64,000 bases of DNA from Paramecium octaurelia (taxonomy: Eukaryota > Ciliophora > Oligohymenophorea > Peniculida > Parameciidae): contig CAJJDP010000010.1 in NCBI GenBank assembly GCA_905182995.1, positions 721,687 through 785,686 on the forward strand, given 5' to 3'. The notes under the pieces are model-generated. The model was not told the DNA's origin, searched no databases, and saw nothing but the letters and a program-made list of their open reading frames with translations. Each line of letters opens with the position of its first letter. Position 1 is the stretch's first letter. The position numbers and the translations under genes were made by a program. This document shows, one piece after another, positions 60,470 through 64,000 of this stretch.

Positions 60470-61977
60470 TCAATTCAAAAACGCTACAATGCAAGTGATA
60501 TCATCTATAACTTCATCCTCCTTTTTCCATGCCTCTGTGGCTTCCTGGACCAATCTTTCAACAGCTCCTTCAGCATCATTTTTCAAATAATACCCATAGA
60601 CAACTTCAACAATCCATTTGTTATCGAGAAACCTTGAATATAAATGATAGGATACTCCCAAATTCCATCTGATGCCATGATTAAGAATTTGTCATTTTAA
60701 AATGTGTGTTTAATTATTTCTGGAATTGAGATTACACCTACTTAAGCAGCCACATAATCTCCAAAACTTCGAGACATTGCCAATCCTGGAATATTTTCGT
60801 CTAACAACCAAACTCTAGCTGGACCGATTGGATTTCCTTCTTCATCTGAATATGCTTGCACTCTTCCTCCATTTTGTATGATTCTTTTTTCCTCCTTAGG
60901 TAAATCAGGTTTTTAATCATGAGACAATTCAACGACGTGTAACCCATCCTTCTATCTTCCCAAAATAGCCCTTGAATCTCCAATATTAGCACACCATCCC
61001 ACATGTTCAATAATCAACAAACAAACAGTTGTGGCTCCACTAAAAGTGATATCTATTCCTGAAGTATTTAATTCTTTTGTTGTTCTTTCAAATGCTTATC
61101 TCAAAATCACTTGTATCATCATGTCTTAATCATTCTTCCCAATTTTATGAGATCTTAATAACTAATCAATAATAATCGGTAATCGTTCTTAAACAAATTA
61201 AGCCACTTCATGGCCATTCACTCCATGTCCATCTGACACTTATAAGAGATATGAGTTATCTATGTTTCCTATTCCTTCATGAATTGCATAAGAATCCTAA
61301 TTTACTTTCTCCTACTTTGTATGCAACATTCCAGCTTGAGTTCTATTAATATTCTAATGACAATATACTTCACTGCATATTTTGATATCAACCTTCTATC
61401 AGTTACGATTATATCTGGGTTGGATATTGATCTATAACCCTTGATTTTCTTGGCGGATTATTTCTTTATATATTCTATCAACTTATTGGCAATATCGCTT
61501 GTAGGCTTCAAATCACCATTACTCATAGCTCTATTATGTATTTGAGGTGGCGATTTGTGGGTTTATTGATGTTGCTTTTGTAGATCCAATAATTTCTGAT
61601 ATTGCTTTTGAATTAGATCATCATGATATTTAAGATTGCTATCAGGTTTCTTACTTTTAACTAAATGTTGGATTTATTGTCTTGAATTGGGTCTATTTTT
61701 TTTTAAATTAGCATCATATATGTCAAGAAATTATTTGCTACGAGAATTCTATTTTCTATCCAATTATTGACTATTATGATGACCATTCCCTCCATTCTTT
61801 ATCAAAGAAATTAAATCATGTGACAACGCTGTCGATTTTGAGACTTTATTATCGGTTTTAGCTAGCGATGATACCCCTGATTAAACCAAATACCTTTTAT
61901 TTCAACTACTTTTCTTACTTATTCTTCTTTATAGGTGACTGTCCTGCCTTCTAAGGAGTAGTCTATGGTCTGTTCAT
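60470..61977 (-). CDS. Protein phosphatase 2C (PPM family) with long N-terminal extension
   Basis: ATG at 61977, TGA at 60470-60472, introns at 61894-61918, 61343-61368 and 60633-60655; 477 residues. The first 180 residues are basic, polar and rich in Gln and Ser. The catalytic domain starts near TQAGMLHTKQEKVNQDSYAI and has all the metal-site motifs: VSDGHGVNGHEVAQFV, SGATTVCLL, NIGDSRAILG, LAMSRSFGD, ASDGIWEFLDN and the late DDITCIV. It should be an active Mg/Mn-dependent Ser/Thr phosphatase. The N-terminal extension may target it. Confidence 0.95.
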
Positions 61978-63496
61978 TGTCAACTTTTATTAACTGGCAG
62001 AATTAATCTTCATTAATATATATATTAACAACTGTTAGTTAGAAATAATCTAAAGAAAATTTGTAATGTATCATACTCATTTAACTTCATTTGCCAATTC
62101 AATATCCTATTTAATTTCAACCTAGAGCTTTCTTCGGTTTATTTCTATTATTTTGCCAATCCAGCCACTATATCCTAAATCAAGTCCATCATATCCACTG
62201 TTATTGTTGAGGTTATAAACTAACATAGGGACTATTAGTAATTTCAATTATTGAAAGAAACAACCTCTTTAAATAAGAGTTAAAATTTCAAATTGGAATA
62301 TTACCACAGTTGCTACTCTATGAATAATATTAGATATGCTTGTATTTAGTTGATTATCAAATTAATGACCCATAAAATTAAAGTACTAAGGTATAATTAA
62401 ATCTAAATCTTTGGGTTAAACTTAATTAACTTATTAGTAATTGCTTTAATAAGTTGCCACTAAAGTATGACTATTAAAGTAGAGATTAAGGAAATATAAA
62501 TTATTTTTGATTTTAAGTGGAAACTTTTTAAAAAGAATATTTAAAGTACAAGAAACATATATTATTATTAAATTATTAATCATCATTCATTTTACTAATT
62601 TTTATCAACAAAAAATTAATTTAAAACAATTATTGTTTCTGTTATAATTTGTGAAGAAACATGAGATCATTTAATATAGTTTATGAAACTTTGATTTTCC
62701 AACAAATACTGCAAAGAAATAATGATATATTCAATAAAAATGCTAAATAATCTAATATAAAACGTACTTTAAGTTGATTAATAGATTTCCATTAATTTAT
62801 TTCCTAGTATATAACTCTATTGATTCATTTACTTAATTCATCCAAATGATGAATACCATAGTTGCATTAAATGTATATACATTAAGTTTGCTTATTTTAA
62901 GTAAAGGCAGATTTATTATGCTTAATAATCTATAACTGACTATTTAATCTTATCACTTTAATAATTGCTTCCACCCCAGGCCATCGAATAAAATAGGTTA
63001 TAAAGTTTAATTTATTTACTCATAGGATTTTCATTGTTCTTATCTTTTTTACTCTAATTAAAAAACTTTAGATGTGACTGTTATTATTTGCCTAGTATAC
63101 TTCGGCATACAAAAATTTTAGACATCAGGATGGAAGAGAGTCAGACAAAATATAAATAAGACACTTTTCATGACAAATAATAGCGAGCGAGTAACATACT
63201 TTTAAAAGGACCAATATGAAATTAATTCAATTTATGTTAAAAAAAGAATTATGTCAAAAAATGACTAAAAGTCTTACAACTTTTATAGGTTTATTAGTAT
63301 TTTTTCAAAATTCATTATTGATGTTGGTTAGGATTATCCAGTTATAATATTAATTAATCACTAAAGCATTCAAATAAAATATTTTAATATGAGAATAAAA
63401 TTTTAAGGACATGTTGATTTTCTTATTTTCTTTAATTTTTCTTTAATCAAGAATTATACATTAAATAAATTTTATAAATAAAATTACTTAACAATA
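61978..63496. other. 1.5-kb AT-rich region with one small orphan frame
   Basis: The second-largest gap in the window. Except for the frame at 62077-62226 it shows no coding pattern. No RNA gene or repeat is evident. Confidence 0.5.
62077..62226 (-). CDS. Orphan small frame, 49 residues
   Basis: ATG at 62226, TGA at 62077-62079. The translation (LNNNSGYDGLDLGYSGWIGK, then IIEINRRKLQVEIKQDIEL) looks more like a real exon than AT noise, with a small beta-rich pattern. No partner exon was found. It may be a gene remnant, a very short gene or chance. Confidence 0.3.
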
Positions 63497-64000
63497 ATGT
63501 CCGAATCAAGAGCGTAAGTAATACTTAAATGATAAAATTAGTATTGCTAATGCTATGGCAGCATTACAAAAAAAGTCCGCAATATTGGAGGAAGAAAACA
63601 GGATTTTACATAGTCAATTAAAAAGTTGTCAATACGAATTGCAAAAATTGGTGGAAGAATTATCAAATAAGGAAGGCATATTTGACACGTTGGAGAAAAA
63701 ACTAAAAATCACAATATCTTAATTAGAAGAAGAGTTATATAAGAAGGATGAAGAGATTTTATAAAAAGATGCTTAAATTGAAAGTTTGTCTTAAGAATTA
63801 CATTAATCTTTAATAGATTAAAGCAGAATCATGGATTAACAATTAAGTGATAGATAATAATTAAGTGAATAATAGGAATAAATTCAAAAATTGAAATAAG
63901 TCATTCATAAACTTAAAGAACCAAGGAAGGATGATCTTAGATTCACATAAAGTGAGAAGAAAACAAGTTTTGTTTCTAAGTTGGATAACGCAGTTGACTA
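63497..64000 (+). CDS. Coiled-coil protein, 3' end beyond the window
   Basis: ATG at 63497, one 28-nt intron at 63514-63541, frame open to the right edge (158 codons so far). It is an almost continuous coiled coil (KKSAILEEENRILHSQLKSC, YELQKLVEELSNKEGIFDTL, ISQLEEELYKKDEEI) with many glutamines from TAA/TAG. The remainder and its family are unknown. Confidence 0.8.

Noticed and set aside
1-64000. tRNA, rRNA, CRISPR arrays, insertion sequences, telomere repeats (G3T3/G4T2)
   Set aside because: I looked on both strands for T-arm-like boxes, evenly spaced direct repeats, transposase motifs and G-rich repeats and found none that I could support by eye.

Overview
The window is macronuclear-type DNA of a ciliate, almost certainly a Paramecium. 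TAA and TAG are read as glutamine in conserved positions of nearly every gene and TGA is the only working stop. Introns are tiny: I placed 62 by restoring conserved reading frames, 61 of them 19 to 32 nt, all GT...AG. Gene spacing is extremely tight and the base composition is very AT-rich. A trichocyst matrix protein gene (49327-50379) points to Paramecium itself. There are no tRNA, rRNA, CRISPR, transposon or telomere signals that I can support.

Layout, 1-20 kb: 3' part of an ABCC-type transporter (1-2288, +); a protein with a GATOR2-type zinc finger (2485-4253, -); a Trp-rich, possibly Sfi1-like protein (4450-5383, +); a cyclic-nucleotide-binding protein (5908-7380, -); a ciliate-expanded two-pass membrane protein (7785-9738, +); a 1,500-residue type I membrane protein (9804-14436, -) facing a probable GPI-anchored surface protein (15187-16397, +); axonemal dynein light chain p28 (16494-17229, -); a coiled-coil protein; a Gln/Pro/Met-rich protein; a small hypothetical ORF; and Mediator subunit 31 (19365-19709, +).

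20-38 kb: a protein with repeated V/I-F-G motifs; a large coiled-coil protein; roadblock/LC7 dynein light chain; a divergent protein kinase; a hypothetical protein; Tim17; a double-hotdog acyl-CoA thioesterase; a GPKOW/MOS2-type G-patch/KOW splicing factor; the KDEL receptor; an M16 (insulinase-like) protein present twice around a single N at 31391; a coiled-coil protein; proteasome beta5; LRRC23; and an SLC37-like MFS transporter.

38-64 kb: diacylglycerol kinase; a Gln-rich coiled-coil protein; a tubulin-tyrosine-ligase-like enzyme; a coiled-coil protein; a PSI-TM-RING-H2 ubiquitin ligase; a VAMP7-type R-SNARE; the trichocyst matrix protein; a PHD/ePHD/PHD chromatin protein; an alveolin-like cortical protein; a CFAP97-like coiled-coil protein; a hypothetical protein; a second p28; a PP2C phosphatase; and the 5' part of a coiled-coil protein running off the right edge.

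The genes are mostly unrelated housekeeping, membrane-traffic, ciliary and cortical functions, as expected of a compact eukaryotic chromosome without operons. Several fit together in the cell: p28 (twice), LC7, LRRC23 and perhaps CFAP97-like and TTLL act in cilia; KDEL receptor, VAMP7 and the surface proteins in the secretory pathway; the trichocyst and alveolin proteins in the cortex.

The points most worth a second look are the M16 repeat and its N (probably an assembly join), the GATOR2-type zinc finger without a WD40 propeller, 3n introns that lack an in-frame TGA, one 74-nt intron, divergent start codons only 14 and 18 bp apart, and a 1.6-kb stretch without genes in an otherwise packed region. 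No clearly new multi-gene system is visible.
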